The notes beneath the pieces are model-generated. The model was given only the letters and a program-made list of their open reading frames with translations. It had not been told where the DNA came from and made no database searches. A DNA stretch of 64,000 bases from positions 3,964,501-4,028,500 of the forward strand of contig NZ_CP032694.1 of NCBI RefSeq assembly GCF_003627755.1, in the 5' to 3' direction. Numbering within the stretch: position 1 is the stretch's first letter; the number at the start of each line of letters is the position of its first letter. Made by a program: the position numbers and the translations under genes. Of this stretch, positions 36,636 to 45,186 are shown piece by piece. This stretch comes from Rhizobium jaguaris (GTDB lineage Bacteria > Pseudomonadota > Alphaproteobacteria > Rhizobiales > Rhizobiaceae).

Positions 36636-37829
36636 ATGACAACCGGGAGCAAAGCGCCGCGGCGCCTGACGATATTGGGTTCGACCGGCTCGATCGGCCA
36701 AAACACGCTCGACGTCGTCGCCCAACTGGGCGGACGAGAAGCGTTCGATATCGCCGCAATCACCGGACACGACAATATCGATCTCTTGGCAAGCCAGGCG
36801 AAGGCCTGTGGCGCAGCACTTGCCGTGACCGCCAATGAAGACCGCTATCTGGCGCTCAAGGACGCGCTTGCCGGCACCGGCATCGCCGTGGCCGCCGGCA
36901 GAAATGCCCTAATCGAAGCCGCCTCCATTCCTTCCGACTGGGTGATGGCGGCGATCGTCGGCACGGCGGGGCTCGCGCCGACGCTGGAGGCTGCACGCCG
37001 GGGCGCCGACATCGCGCTCGCCAACAAGGAATGCCTGGTTTCCGCCGGCGATCTTTTCGTTCGTGCAGTCAGCGAAGGCGGCGGGCGATTGATCCCGGTG
37101 GACAGCGAACACAGCGCGATTTTCCAGGCACTGGAAGACGACCAGCAGCATGCGGTGGAGCGCATCATCCTGACTGCTTCGGGTGGCCCCTTCCGCACAT
37201 GGACGCGAGAGCAGATGGCCAATGTCACGGCGGCGACCGCGCGCGCCCATCCAAACTGGTCCATGGGCCTGAAGGTCTCCATCGGCAGCGCTTCGATGTT
37301 CAACAAGGCACTGGAGATGATCGAGGCCAAGCATCTGTTCAATGTCGGTCCGGATCAGATCGAGGTTATCGTCCATCCGCAATCCGTGGTTCATTCGATG
37401 GTCGGCTATACGGACGGCTCGGTGCTGGCGCAGCTCGGCTGTCCGGACATGCGCACCGCTATCGGCTATGCGCTGACCTATCCGTCTCGGACAAAACTCA
37501 ATGTCGACCGGCTGGATTTTGCGAAATTGGCCCGGCTGGATTTCGAAGCGCCGGACGAGGTTCGTTTCCCCGCACTGCGTCTTGCGCGCACCGCGCTGGA
37601 GCGCGGCGGGCTGCAGGGCGCCGTCATGAATGCCGCCGAAGAGATTGCCTTTCAGGCCTTCGTGGACGAACGCATCGGTTTCCTGGACATGGCCGACATC
37701 GCCGAAGCGGTCATGGACCAGATGATCGCTATCGGCAGCGCCGAAACGATGGATGCGGTCTTTGCCGCCGATGACGAAGCCCGCCGCCGCGCCGCCGCGT
37801 TTGTAAAGCAAAGGGAAAGGGCTGCGTAA
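36636..37829 (+). CDS. dxr: 1-deoxy-D-xylulose 5-phosphate reductoisomerase
   Basis: A 397-residue protein, the second enzyme of the MEP isoprenoid pathway (DXP to MEP with NADPH). The NADPH site LTILGSTGSIGQNTLDV, ALANKECLVSAG, the catalytic region VDSEHSAIFQ and ILTASGGPFR, and the C-terminal NAAEEIAFQAFVDERIGF are present. The ATG at 36636 is used rather than a TTG two codons before it. Confidence 0.94.
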   Translation: MTTGSKAPRRLTILGSTGSIGQNTLDVVAQLGGREAFDIAAITGHDNIDLLASQAKACGAALAVTANEDRYLALKDALAGTGIAVAAGRNALIEAASIPSDWVMAAIVGTAGLAPTLEAARRGADIALANKECLVSAGDLFVRAVSEGGGRLIPVDSEHSAIFQALEDDQQHAVERIILTASGGPFRTWTREQMANVTAATARAHPNWSMGLKVSIGSASMFNKALEMIEAKHLFNVGPDQIEVIVHPQSVVHSMVGYTDGSVLAQLGCPDMRTAIGYALTYPSRTKLNVDRLDFAKLARLDFEAPDEVRFPALRLARTALERGGLQGAVMNAAEEIAFQAFVDERIGFLDMADIAEAVMDQMIAIGSAETMDAVFAADDEARRRAAAFVKQRERAA

Positions 37830-37962
37830 GCCGGCCGCGAAAAGGTGCAAAGTCGGAAGCAGATGACCGCTCTCACCAGCAGCGGCGAATGTGTTGTTGG
37901 CGGGAAGCTTTCAACATATTCGGTAGGCCATCACCAACGTCGCATTCTGGACAGGGCCTCCT

Positions 37963-38978
37963 ATGGCACTTCATCTCGAAACTCCGCTGCTCGAATCCCG
38001 TCCCCTAGCTAAGGTTCTGATCTGTCAAGAAGATAACGGCGGATCGGGCCAGCGAGCGATCTATCCGCCGAGCCCTTCCAGCACTTTAGTAAATCTCAAG
38101 CCGGTATGTTCGTATCCACAACGTTTATAGAGGCGATGCGCGTCGTCGCGGCGGGCGCTGGGTTTCACTGTCACGAGGCGGGCACCGCGGTCATAGAGCC
38201 AGCGCTCGCCGTGATCGATCAATAGTCCGCCGATCCCTCTGCCTCGGAAATTCGAGGAAACGACGAGGGCTACGATGGCGCCATCGAGATCATCTCGGTA
38301 CAGCGTTGGAGAGAGAGATAGGCCAATCATACCCGCAAGCGAACCATTCTCATCGGCGACAAACGTGGCATACTCCTCCCGGCCACTTAGTCGCTCGAGT
38401 CGGGCAGCCATCTCGCCCGGCGAAGTCGGATAGCCCAGCTCGGCCATCAGCCGCGCCAACGCCACGACATCCGCTCCCGTTGCCACCTTGATTTCGATCC
38501 CGCCCATGGCCTATCCCTCAACCTGTTAAACGGACAGGACAATGCAAGAGGGAACGAGTCGGAGCAACCAAGCTTTTTATCTGGCACGTAACGGCCTTCA
38601 AAATATTTCAATCATCGCCGCCGAAACCGAGGGCGCAGCTTCCCTGGCCGTCTCCGTGAAAGCCGGCAAGATAACCGAATTACCCGCCATCACCAGCATC
38701 GCGACGTCGCTTGGCGCCCGAAAGGTCCGCCAGCGGGCCTTCGAGATTACGCAGACGCTGCCCGTTGATTGCGTAGTCGTGGATGACCAAGCTGCAGTCA
38801 ACGCATGCATGCGCTTCCTTGACGATCATTGCGTGGTCGTGGAACCGGCCTGCGGCGCAGCTTGGCCGTCGCATATGCACATGCCTATCGATTGGCGCGT
38901 TATGAGCGAGTCCTGATCGTTGTTTGCGGCGGGGCGACGGCTCCCGTCGCTCAATTACAGGCCTGGCAAACATCCTGA
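37963..38978 (+). pseudogene. Disrupted PLP-dependent serine dehydratase-like gene
   Basis: The ATG at 37963 begins MALHLETPLLESRPLAK, the typical N-terminus of serine/threonine dehydratase-type enzymes, but family likeness stops after about 17 codons. The C-terminal part resumes near 38570-38610 (IIAAETEGAASLAVSVKAG, ITSIATSLGAR, VVEPACGA). A lost base near 38862 shifts it once more, and the remaining LAVAYAHAYRLARYERVLIV and VCGGATAPVAQLQAWQTS run to a stop at 38978. The middle, which would hold the PLP lysine, is missing; a reversed GNAT gene occupies the place. Confidence 0.75.
38061..38507 (-). CDS. GNAT-family N-acetyltransferase
   Basis: A 148-residue GNAT protein. The fold is seen from IEIKVATGADVVALARLMAELGYP to the acetyl-CoA loop VSSNFRGRGIGGLLIDHGERWLYDRGA (R/Q-x-x-G-x-G/A type) and DAHRLYKRCGYEHTG. 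The substrate is not known. It lies, reversed, in the space between the two parts of a broken serine dehydratase gene, so it probably came with the event that broke it. Confidence 0.85.
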   Translation of the reverse strand: MGGIEIKVATGADVVALARLMAELGYPTSPGEMAARLERLSGREEYATFVADENGSLAGMIGLSLSPTLYRDDLDGAIVALVVSSNFRGRGIGGLLIDHGERWLYDRGARLVTVKPSARRDDAHRLYKRCGYEHTGLRFTKVLEGLGG

Positions 38979-38993
38979 TCGTCGCCCGAAGTT

Positions 38994-39035
38994 TAAAAAG
39001 TCAGGGCGCGGAAACAGCATTTCCGCGCCCTGACT
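38994..39035 (-). terminator. Terminator of hemA
   Basis: A 16-bp perfect stem (arms 38999-39014 and 39020-39035) with a 5-base loop; the minus strand continues with TTTTTAAAC. It lies 26 bases after the hemA stop. Confidence 0.85.
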
Positions 39036-39060
39036 AAAATATGAAAACGTAAGCCGTGAC

Positions 39061-40275
39061 TTATGCCACCGCGCGGGCCAGCGCGCAGCGCGACCAGAGC
39101 GCATGCAGCGCACCGACGAGATGCTCGATATCGGCATCGGAGTGCAGCGGCGTCGGTGTGATGCGCAGGCGCTCGGTCTTTTTCGGCACGGTCGGATAGT
39201 TGATCGGCTGAACGTAGACACCGCAATCGAGCAGCAGATCCGAGATCCACTTGCACTTGGCGGCATCGCCGACCATGACCGGCACGACATGGCTCGGGTT
39301 CGGCATATGCGGAATGCCGGACGCATCGAGCTGGGCGCGCAGCCTGCGGACGCGATCCTGATGTCGGGCGCGTTCGAACTGGCTGACCTTCAGATGCTGG
39401 ATGGAGGCGACGGCGCCCGCAGCCAATGCCGGCGGCAGCGATGTCGTGAAGATGAAGCCGGATGCAAAGGACCGGATGAAGTCGCAAAGTGCGGCCGAGG
39501 CGGCGATATAGCCGCCCATGACGCCGAAGGCCTTCCCGAGCGTGCCTTCGATGATGGTCAGCCGGTCCATCAGCCCTTCGCGCTCGGCGATGCCCCCGCC
39601 GCGCGGGCCGTACATGCCGACGGCATGCACTTCATCAAGATAGGTCATCGCGCCATATTTGTCGGCGAGATCACAGATCTCCTTGATCGGGGCGATATCG
39701 CCATCCATCGAATAGACGCTTTCGAAAGCGATCAGCTTCGGCGCCTTGGGATCGGCCGCCTTGAGCTTGGCTTCGAGATCATGCAAATCGTTGTGCTTCC
39801 AGATGACCTTGTCGCACTTTGCGTAGCGGATACCCTCGATCATCGACGCATGGTTCAGCGCGTCGGAGAAGATGATCAAGCCGGGAATCTTCGCGCCGAG
39901 CGTACCGAGCGTCGCCCAGTTGGAGATGTAGCCGGAGGTGAAGATCAGCGCCGCTTCCTTGCCGTGCAGATCGGCGAGTTCCTGCTCGAGCAGAACATGG
40001 TAGTGGCTGGTGCCAGAAATATTCCGGGTGCCTCCCGCACCCGCGCCACAGTGATCGATGGCTTCTTTCATCGCCTCGATCACTTTCGGATGCTGCCCCA
40101 TGCCGAGATAGTCGTTGGAGCACCAGACCGTTACATCCTTGGGGCCTTCGGGCGTATGCCAGGTCGCGCGCGGAAAGCTGCCACGCTGACGCTCCAGATC
40201 GGCGAACACGCGGTATCGGCCTTCGTTGTGTAGACCGTCCAGTTCACCTTTGAAAAATGCTTCGAAATCCATCAT
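39061..40275 (-). CDS. hemA: 5-aminolevulinate synthase
   Basis: A 404-residue PLP enzyme of the alpha-oxoamine synthase family that joins glycine and succinyl-CoA to make 5-aminolevulinate, the first step of heme and B12 in alphaproteobacteria. The N-terminal [41 protein letters not shown] glycine loop ([11 protein letters not shown]), [12 protein letters not shown] and the PLP lysine in [16 protein letters not shown] are present. Length is normal. A weak iron-control-like palindrome lies about 100 bases upstream. Confidence 0.95.
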   Translation of the reverse strand: MMDFEAFFKGELDGLHNEGRYRVFADLERQRGSFPRATWHTPEGPKDVTVWCSNDYLGMGQHPKVIEAMKEAIDHCGAGAGGTRNISGTSHYHVLLEQELADLHGKEAALIFTSGYISNWATLGTLGAKIPGLIIFSDALNHASMIEGIRYAKCDKVIWKHNDLHDLEAKLKAADPKAPKLIAFESVYSMDGDIAPIKEICDLADKYGAMTYLDEVHAVGMYGPRGGGIAEREGLMDRLTIIEGTLGKAFGVMGGYIAASAALCDFIRSFASGFIFTTSLPPALAAGAVASIQHLKVSQFERARHQDRVRRLRAQLDASGIPHMPNPSHVVPVMVGDAAKCKWISDLLLDCGVYVQPINYPTVPKKTERLRITPTPLHSDADIEHLVGALHALWSRCALARAVA

Positions 40276-40372
40276 CTGCTCCAGAACCGTGCGACCGTTT
40301 TTTCATGATTGCCGGTCTGCACGTCAACCCCTCCGCATCGCTTTCGCACCTGCTGCGGCAAATGGCCCATAA

Positions 40373-40389
40373 TTTTGAACAATTCCAGA
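40373..40389 (-). promoter_or_regulatory. Weak Irr/ICE-like motif before hemA
   Basis: TTTTGAACAATTCCAGA keeps the GAA-N3-TTC core of the rhizobial iron control element, with only partial flanks. It lies about 100 bases upstream of hemA. Heme-gene control by Irr is known in related bacteria, but the match here is weak. Confidence 0.25.
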
Positions 40390-40438
40390 CAAGAATAGCC
40401 AATCACCGAGAATTGACAATCAAGTCTATGTCCAGAAC

Positions 40439-40486
40439 GCACGAAACCGGAAGAGCGGGCGGCCCGCCCTTCCGGCCTTTTTGTGC
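40439..40486 (-). terminator. Terminator of the coxSLM operon
   Basis: A long G/C-rich hairpin (CCGGAAG to CTTCCGG, 40448-40475, with GC-rich inner pairing, outer GCAC/GTGC) just past the coxM stop. The + strand side has TTTTT; the minus side only TTT, so it may act both ways. Confidence 0.55.
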
Positions 40487-40491
40487 GAGAT

Positions 40492-41286
40492 TTATGCGAC
40501 GGCCACAGCGCGCTTGGCCATGACTTTTATCAAATTGGCGCGGTATTCCGCCGTGGCATGCAGGTCGGACATCAGTGCCGACGAATCGACGACTGCATTG
40601 GCGAGCGCATCCGGCGACCAGTTCGCAGCAAGCGCCTGCTCCATGCCGGCATGACGGAACACCCCATCCGCACCCGCGCCGGTGACTGCAACCCGGGCGC
40701 CACCCGCTCCGCCGGTGGCGAAAACGCCGGTCATGGCATAACGCGAGGCAGGATTGGGGAATTTGGCGTAGCCCGCCTTTTCCGGCGCCTCGAAGGTGAT
40801 GGCGGTGATCAACTCACCGTCTTCCAGCGCCGTCTCGAAAAGGCCGGTGAAGAAATCATCGGCCGCGATCTGACGCTTGTCGGTGACGATGGTGGCGCCC
40901 AAGCCCAGCATGGCCGAAGGATAGTCCGCCGCCGGGTCGTTGTTGGCGACCGAGCCGCCGATCGTGCCCATATGGCGGACATGCGGATCGCCGATCATGC
41001 CCGCGAGATCGCAGAGTGCTGGACAGACGGCGCGGATCGCCGCCGAAGAGGCGACCTCCGCATGCGTGGTTGCAGCCCCGATCGTCACTCTGCGGCCGTC
41101 GACGCGGATGCCTTTCAACGTCGGGATATGCCGGAGATCGACGAGATCGCTCGGCGAGGCCAGACGCTGCTTCATGGTGGCGATCAGCGTCATGCCGCCG
41201 GCGACATATTTGCCTTCAGGCGAGTCCGACAGAAGCTTGACGGCTTCGTCGACCGAGGAGGCGCGATGATAGTTGGTTGCATACAT
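40492..41286 (-). CDS. coxM: Molybdenum hydroxylase FAD subunit (CoxM type)
   Basis: A 264-residue FAD-binding medium subunit. YVAGGMTLIATMKQRL and TIGGSVANNDPAADYPSAML are the two FAD loops of the CoxM/CutM family, followed by the C-terminal CO-dehydrogenase flavoprotein domain. ATG 41286 has GGAGGAGA 6 bases upstream. Last gene of a coxS-coxL-coxM unit; it passes electrons from Fe-S clusters to an acceptor. Confidence 0.88.
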   Translation of the reverse strand: MYATNYHRASSVDEAVKLLSDSPEGKYVAGGMTLIATMKQRLASPSDLVDLRHIPTLKGIRVDGRRVTIGAATTHAEVASSAAIRAVCPALCDLAGMIGDPHVRHMGTIGGSVANNDPAADYPSAMLGLGATIVTDKRQIAADDFFTGLFETALEDGELITAITFEAPEKAGYAKFPNPASRYAMTGVFATGGAGGARVAVTGAGADGVFRHAGMEQALAANWSPDALANAVVDSSALMSDLHATAEYRANLIKVMAKRAVAVA

Positions 41287-41306
41287 GGTTTTCTCCTCCT
41301 CTTGTC

Positions 41307-43652
41307 TCAGGCCACGGCCCGCGCCGCTTCCCACACCTTCAGCGGCGTGGCCGGCATGGTCAGGGCATTGTTACCGATCGCATCGGTGATCGCGTTGATC
41401 AGCGCCGGCGGCGAGCCGATGGCACCAGCCTCGCCACAGCCTTTGACCCCGAGCGGATTGTTCGGGCAAGGCGTGTTTTGGTGCGACAGGTTGAAGGATG
41501 GCAGGTCGTCGGCGCGCGGCATGGCGTAATCCATGAAGCTCGCCGTCAGCAACTGGCCATTGGCATCGTAATGCACGCCTTCCAGCAGCGCCTGACCGAC
41601 CCCTTGAGCAATGCCGCCATGCACCTGACCTTCGACGATCATCGGATTGATAATATTGCCGAAATCGTCGGCGGCGACGAACTGGATGATTTCGGTCTTG
41701 CCGGTTTCCGGATCGACCTCGACTTCGCAGATGTAGCAGCCGGCCGGGAAGGTGAAGTTGGACGGATCGTAGAAGGCGGTTTCCTTCAGGCCCGGCTCTA
41801 TGCCGGCGGGCAGGTTATGAGCGGTATAGGCAGCCAGCGCCACCTGGAACCAGGGCAGCGACTTGTCGGTGCCCGCCACCTTCACTTCGCCGTTTTCGAT
41901 GACGATATCGCTTTCGTCGGCCTCCATAAGATGTGCGGCGATTTTCTTCGCCTTGGCCTCCACCTTGTCCAGCGCCTTGACCACCGCCGACATGCCGACG
42001 GCACCCGAGCGCGAGCCATAAGTGCCCATGCCCATCTGTACCTTGTCGGTATCGCCATGCACGACGGAAACCGTGTCGATCGACACGCCGAGCCGGTCGG
42101 CGACAAGTTGCGCGAAGGTGGTCTCATGACCCTGGCCATGGCTGTGCGAACCGGTCAGGACCTCGACCGTTCCGACCGCATTGACCCGAACCTCGGCCGA
42201 TTCCCACAGGCCGACACCCGCGCCGAGAGATCCGACCGCCTGAGAGGGCGCAAGCCCGCAGGCCTCGATGTAGCAGCTCATGCCGATGCCGCGCTTCATG
42301 CCGCGCGCCGCTGCTTCCACCTTGCGGGCCGGGAAACCGTTCCAATCGGCCTGCTGCATGGCGGCGTTGAGGGAGGCCTCATAGTCACCCGCGTCATAAT
42401 TCATGATCACCGGCGTCTGATGAGGGAAGGAGCGGACGAAGTTGCTTCGCCGCAGTTCCGCGGGCGAAACGCCGAGCTCGCGCGCCGCCGTTTCCATCGT
42501 GCGCTCGAGAAGATAGGTCGCCTCCGGACGCCCGGCGCCGCGATAAGCATCGACGGGCACGGTGTTGGTATAAACGGTGCGGACATTGGCGTGGATCGCC
42601 GGGATCGCATACTGGCCCGAAAGCAGTGTCGCGTAGAGATAGGTCGGCACGCATGAGGAGAAGAGTGACATGTAGGCGCCGAGATTGGCGATAGTGTCGA
42701 CCTTGAGCGCCGTGATGCGGTTTTGTGCGTCGAAAGCCATCTTCACTTTCGAGACATGATCGCGGCCGTGGGCGTCGGTCAGGAAGGCCTCAGTACGGTC
42801 GGCGGTCCACTTGACCGGTACGCCCGTCTTTTTCGACGCCCAAAGACAGACGATCTCCTCGGGGTAGATATAGATCTTGGAGCCAAAACCGCCGCCGACA
42901 TCCGGCGCAATGACGCGCAGCTTGTTTTCCGGCGCGACATTGTAGAAGGCGCTCATTACCAGCCGCGCCACATGCGGGTTCTGGCTGGTGGTGTAGCAGG
43001 TGTAATGATCGTCGCCGGCATCATAGATGCCGAGGGTCGCGCGCGGCTCCATGGCGTTGGGCGACAGCCGGTTGTTATGAAGCTCTATCTCGGTGACGTG
43101 CGCTGCCTCGGCAATCGCCTTGTCGGTCGCGGCGCCGTCGCCGAGCTCCCAGTCGAAAATCAGATTATCGGCAGCTTCCGGATGAATCTGCGGCGCGCCG
43201 GGCTTCAGCGCCTCGACCGCCTCGGTGACGGCGGGAAGCTCTTCATAATCCACCATGACCGCCTCGGCCGCATCGCGAGCCTCGCCAAGCGAATCTGCAA
43301 CGACGATCGCCACGGCATCGCCGACATAGCGCACGGTATCGACCGCCAACGGCCGCCAGGCTCCCATTTTCATCGGCGAACCATCCTTGGAATGGATCAT
43401 CCAGCCGCAGATTATGTTGCCGATGCCATCGGCCAGCAGTTGCTTGCCATCCAGCACGCCAATGACGCCCGGCATGGCCAGCGCCGCCGACACGTCGATG
43501 CCCGTGATCTTCGCATGCGCATGCGGGCTGCGGACGAAATAGGCATATTTCATGCCCGGCGCCACCATATCGTCGGTGTAGCGCCCCTTGCCCGTCAGAA
43601 ATCGCTTGTCTTCCTTGCGCGCAACGCGCGCACCAATGCCTTCAACGCCCAT
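41307..43652 (-). CDS. coxL: Molybdenum hydroxylase large subunit, form II CoxL type
   Basis: A 781-residue xanthine oxidase-family molybdopterin subunit. ARKEDKRFLTGKGRYTDD at the start, VGGGFGSK, VDAYRGAGRPEATYLLER and the C-terminal GVKGCGEAGAIGSPPALINAI (with the catalytic Glu in GEAGA) are present. The active-site loop reads AYRGAGR, the form II signature, not the AYXCSFR of true aerobic CO dehydrogenase, so CO is not assured as the substrate. The start at 43652 has GGGAGGA upstream; the 43685 start adds 11 residues of doubtful kind. Confidence 0.9.
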   Translation of the reverse strand: MGVEGIGARVARKEDKRFLTGKGRYTDDMVAPGMKYAYFVRSPHAHAKITGIDVSAALAMPGVIGVLDGKQLLADGIGNIICGWMIHSKDGSPMKMGAWRPLAVDTVRYVGDAVAIVVADSLGEARDAAEAVMVDYEELPAVTEAVEALKPGAPQIHPEAADNLIFDWELGDGAATDKAIAEAAHVTEIELHNNRLSPNAMEPRATLGIYDAGDDHYTCYTTSQNPHVARLVMSAFYNVAPENKLRVIAPDVGGGFGSKIYIYPEEIVCLWASKKTGVPVKWTADRTEAFLTDAHGRDHVSKVKMAFDAQNRITALKVDTIANLGAYMSLFSSCVPTYLYATLLSGQYAIPAIHANVRTVYTNTVPVDAYRGAGRPEATYLLERTMETAARELGVSPAELRRSNFVRSFPHQTPVIMNYDAGDYEASLNAAMQQADWNGFPARKVEAAARGMKRGIGMSCYIEACGLAPSQAVGSLGAGVGLWESAEVRVNAVGTVEVLTGSHSHGQGHETTFAQLVADRLGVSIDTVSVVHGDTDKVQMGMGTYGSRSGAVGMSAVVKALDKVEAKAKKIAAHLMEADESDIVIENGEVKVAGTDKSLPWFQVALAAYTAHNLPAGIEPGLKETAFYDPSNFTFPAGCYICEVEVDPETGKTEIIQFVAADDFGNIINPMIVEGQVHGGIAQGVGQALLEGVHYDANGQLLTASFMDYAMPRADDLPSFNLSHQNTPCPNNPLGVKGCGEAGAIGSPPALINAITDAIGNNALTMPATPLKVWEAARAVA

Positions 43653-43736
43653 GATATCCTCCCATTGGGGTTCCGGGCCTGGCAATCCGCCAAGATAAGC
43701 AGTCGTTGGCGTTCGCCAGACAATCTCGGTGAAATC

Positions 43737-44225
43737 TTATTCGGCCGCCTGCTTGGCAGCGTGCATCTCGGCATTGGCAGAAAGAACTGCCTTGACGATG
43801 TTGTGGTAGCCGGTGCAACGACAGATATTGCCGTCAAGTTCAGCCCGCACGGTCTTTTCGTCCAACGCGCCGCCGTGGCGGTTGATCATGTCGACGGCCG
43901 TCATCACCATGCCGGGTGTGCAGAAGCCGCACTGCAGGCCGTGATGCTCCTTGAAAGCGGCCTGAACGGGATGCAGTTCGCCATTGGCGGCCAAACCCTC
44001 GATGGTTGTAATATCGGAGCCGGATGCTTGCACGGCAAGGATCGAACAGCTCTTGACCGATTTGCCATCCATGTGAATCACGCAGGCGCCGCATTGGGTG
44101 GTGTCACAGCCGACATGGGTTCCCGTCAGACCGAGATTTTCCCTGATGAAATGGACGAGCAGCGTGCGATCCTCGCATTCGCGGCTGACCGTCCGGCCGT
44201 TCACCGTCAACGTCACTTTTGCCAT
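43737..44225 (-). CDS. coxS: Molybdenum hydroxylase [2Fe-2S] subunit (CoxS type)
   Basis: A 162-residue subunit with two [2Fe-2S] clusters. The plant ferredoxin-like N-domain has [22 protein letters not shown], and the C-domain has [10 protein letters not shown] and [14 protein letters not shown]. First gene of coxS-coxL-coxM, an order (S-L-M) usual for form II operons. Confidence 0.92.
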   Translation of the reverse strand: MAKVTLTVNGRTVSRECEDRTLLVHFIRENLGLTGTHVGCDTTQCGACVIHMDGKSVKSCSILAVQASGSDITTIEGLAANGELHPVQAAFKEHHGLQCGFCTPGMVMTAVDMINRHGGALDEKTVRAELDGNICRCTGYHNIVKAVLSANAEMHAAKQAAE

Positions 44226-44522
44226 ATTTTCCTCCTCGCCTCTCCTCCAGAGGCAACAGCCATCATTTGACTTTTTGAAGTGCGATCAACCTCTACTTTA
44301 GGAAGAAGCTGGATTTTTCTCTCCGCCTCGTTTCTTTGTTTACCGAATGTAGACGCCGCCAGTTTAGCACCAAAAAAACCGCAAGTGCCCAATGGACAAA
44401 CATATTTTGCACTGTATTTCTTCGTAGCTGCAGGACTGCAAGGACAGCCCATCGTGGTGGAGCTGAAAAATTTGGGACGGCGTTGGCCGGAGTGCCGGCT
44501 TAACTAACGTTGGAGAGAGTAA

Positions 44523-44819
44523 ATGAAGAAAGCTCTTATGCTCGCATTGGTCGGCTTGTCTATCGCAAGCTGCACCCCGACTGAACAGGGCGCCGGCATC
44601 GGCGCTGCCTCCGGCGCCATCATCGGCGGCGCCGTCACCGGCAATGTCCGTGGTGCAGCCGTCGGCGCCGCGATTGGCGGTGTTTCGGGTGCTGTCATCG
44701 GCAGCGTCGCCGAACAGCCTGGCCAGTGCTACTACCGTGACCGCTATGGCCGTCGCTACATCGACGATTGCCCGCGCGGTGGCTATCGTCGCGGTGGTTA
44801 CTACGGTGGCGGTTACTGA
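44523..44819 (+). CDS. Glycine-zipper lipoprotein
   Basis: A 98-residue protein with a lipoprotein signal (LALVGLSIASC, Cys near residue 17), a glycine-zipper stretch GAGIGAASGAIIGGAVTG repeated with GAAVGAAIGGVSGAVIGSV (residues about 24-62), and a Tyr/Arg/Gly-rich tail. Such proteins are envelope lipoproteins related to SlyB or rickettsial 17-kDa antigen. The ribosome site GGAGAGAG is 5 bases upstream. A terminator follows. Confidence 0.85.
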   Translation: MKKALMLALVGLSIASCTPTEQGAGIGAASGAIIGGAVTGNVRGAAVGAAIGGVSGAVIGSVAEQPGQCYYRDRYGRRYIDDCPRGGYRRGGYYGGGY

Positions 44820-44842
44820 TCGAGCACGCATCGACATGTCGG

Positions 44843-44872
44843 AGTCCCGGGCCTGAGGTCCGGGACTTTTTG
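44843..44872 (+). terminator. Terminator of the glycine-zipper gene
   Basis: AGTCCCGG (44843-44850) pairs with CCGGGACT (44860-44867), followed by TTTTTG; 24 bases after the stop. Confidence 0.85.
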
Positions 44873-45048
44873 ATTCCAGCCATCGTTTTCTCATCTCTAA
44901 GACGATGCAAATCTGCCTTCGATCGGGCGGAAATGACGCAAATTTCAACGCTGGATCGAACGCGGCGATGATGGAAATGGCGACCATCACCTCCTCTGAT
45001 TAGATCGCTGAGATAGCCCTAAGTCCCGGATGAAAATCCGGGATTTTT
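44873..45048 (+). ncRNA. Possible small RNA ending at a second terminator
   Basis: After the first terminator, about 150 bases without a gene end in a second strong hairpin with the same arms (TCCCGGAT 45024-45031, ATCCGGGA 45036-45043, loop GAAA, then TTTTT). The stretch has an unpaired-looking CACCTCCTCT near 44990-45000 that could bind ribosome sites. No promoter was recognised, so this is only a candidate; a leader of tamA is the alternative. Confidence 0.35.
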
Positions 45049-45186
45049 CGTTTCGGAAGCGGTCCCTTGTACGTTTTTTGACTCTAAAGTGGTACACGCG
45101 GGACGCTTTTGCCTCTATGGTGGCCGCGCGTTAACCCGGGGGAAACGCCAAACTGAGAAAATTCTTACATAACCGTAAAGCGGCGT

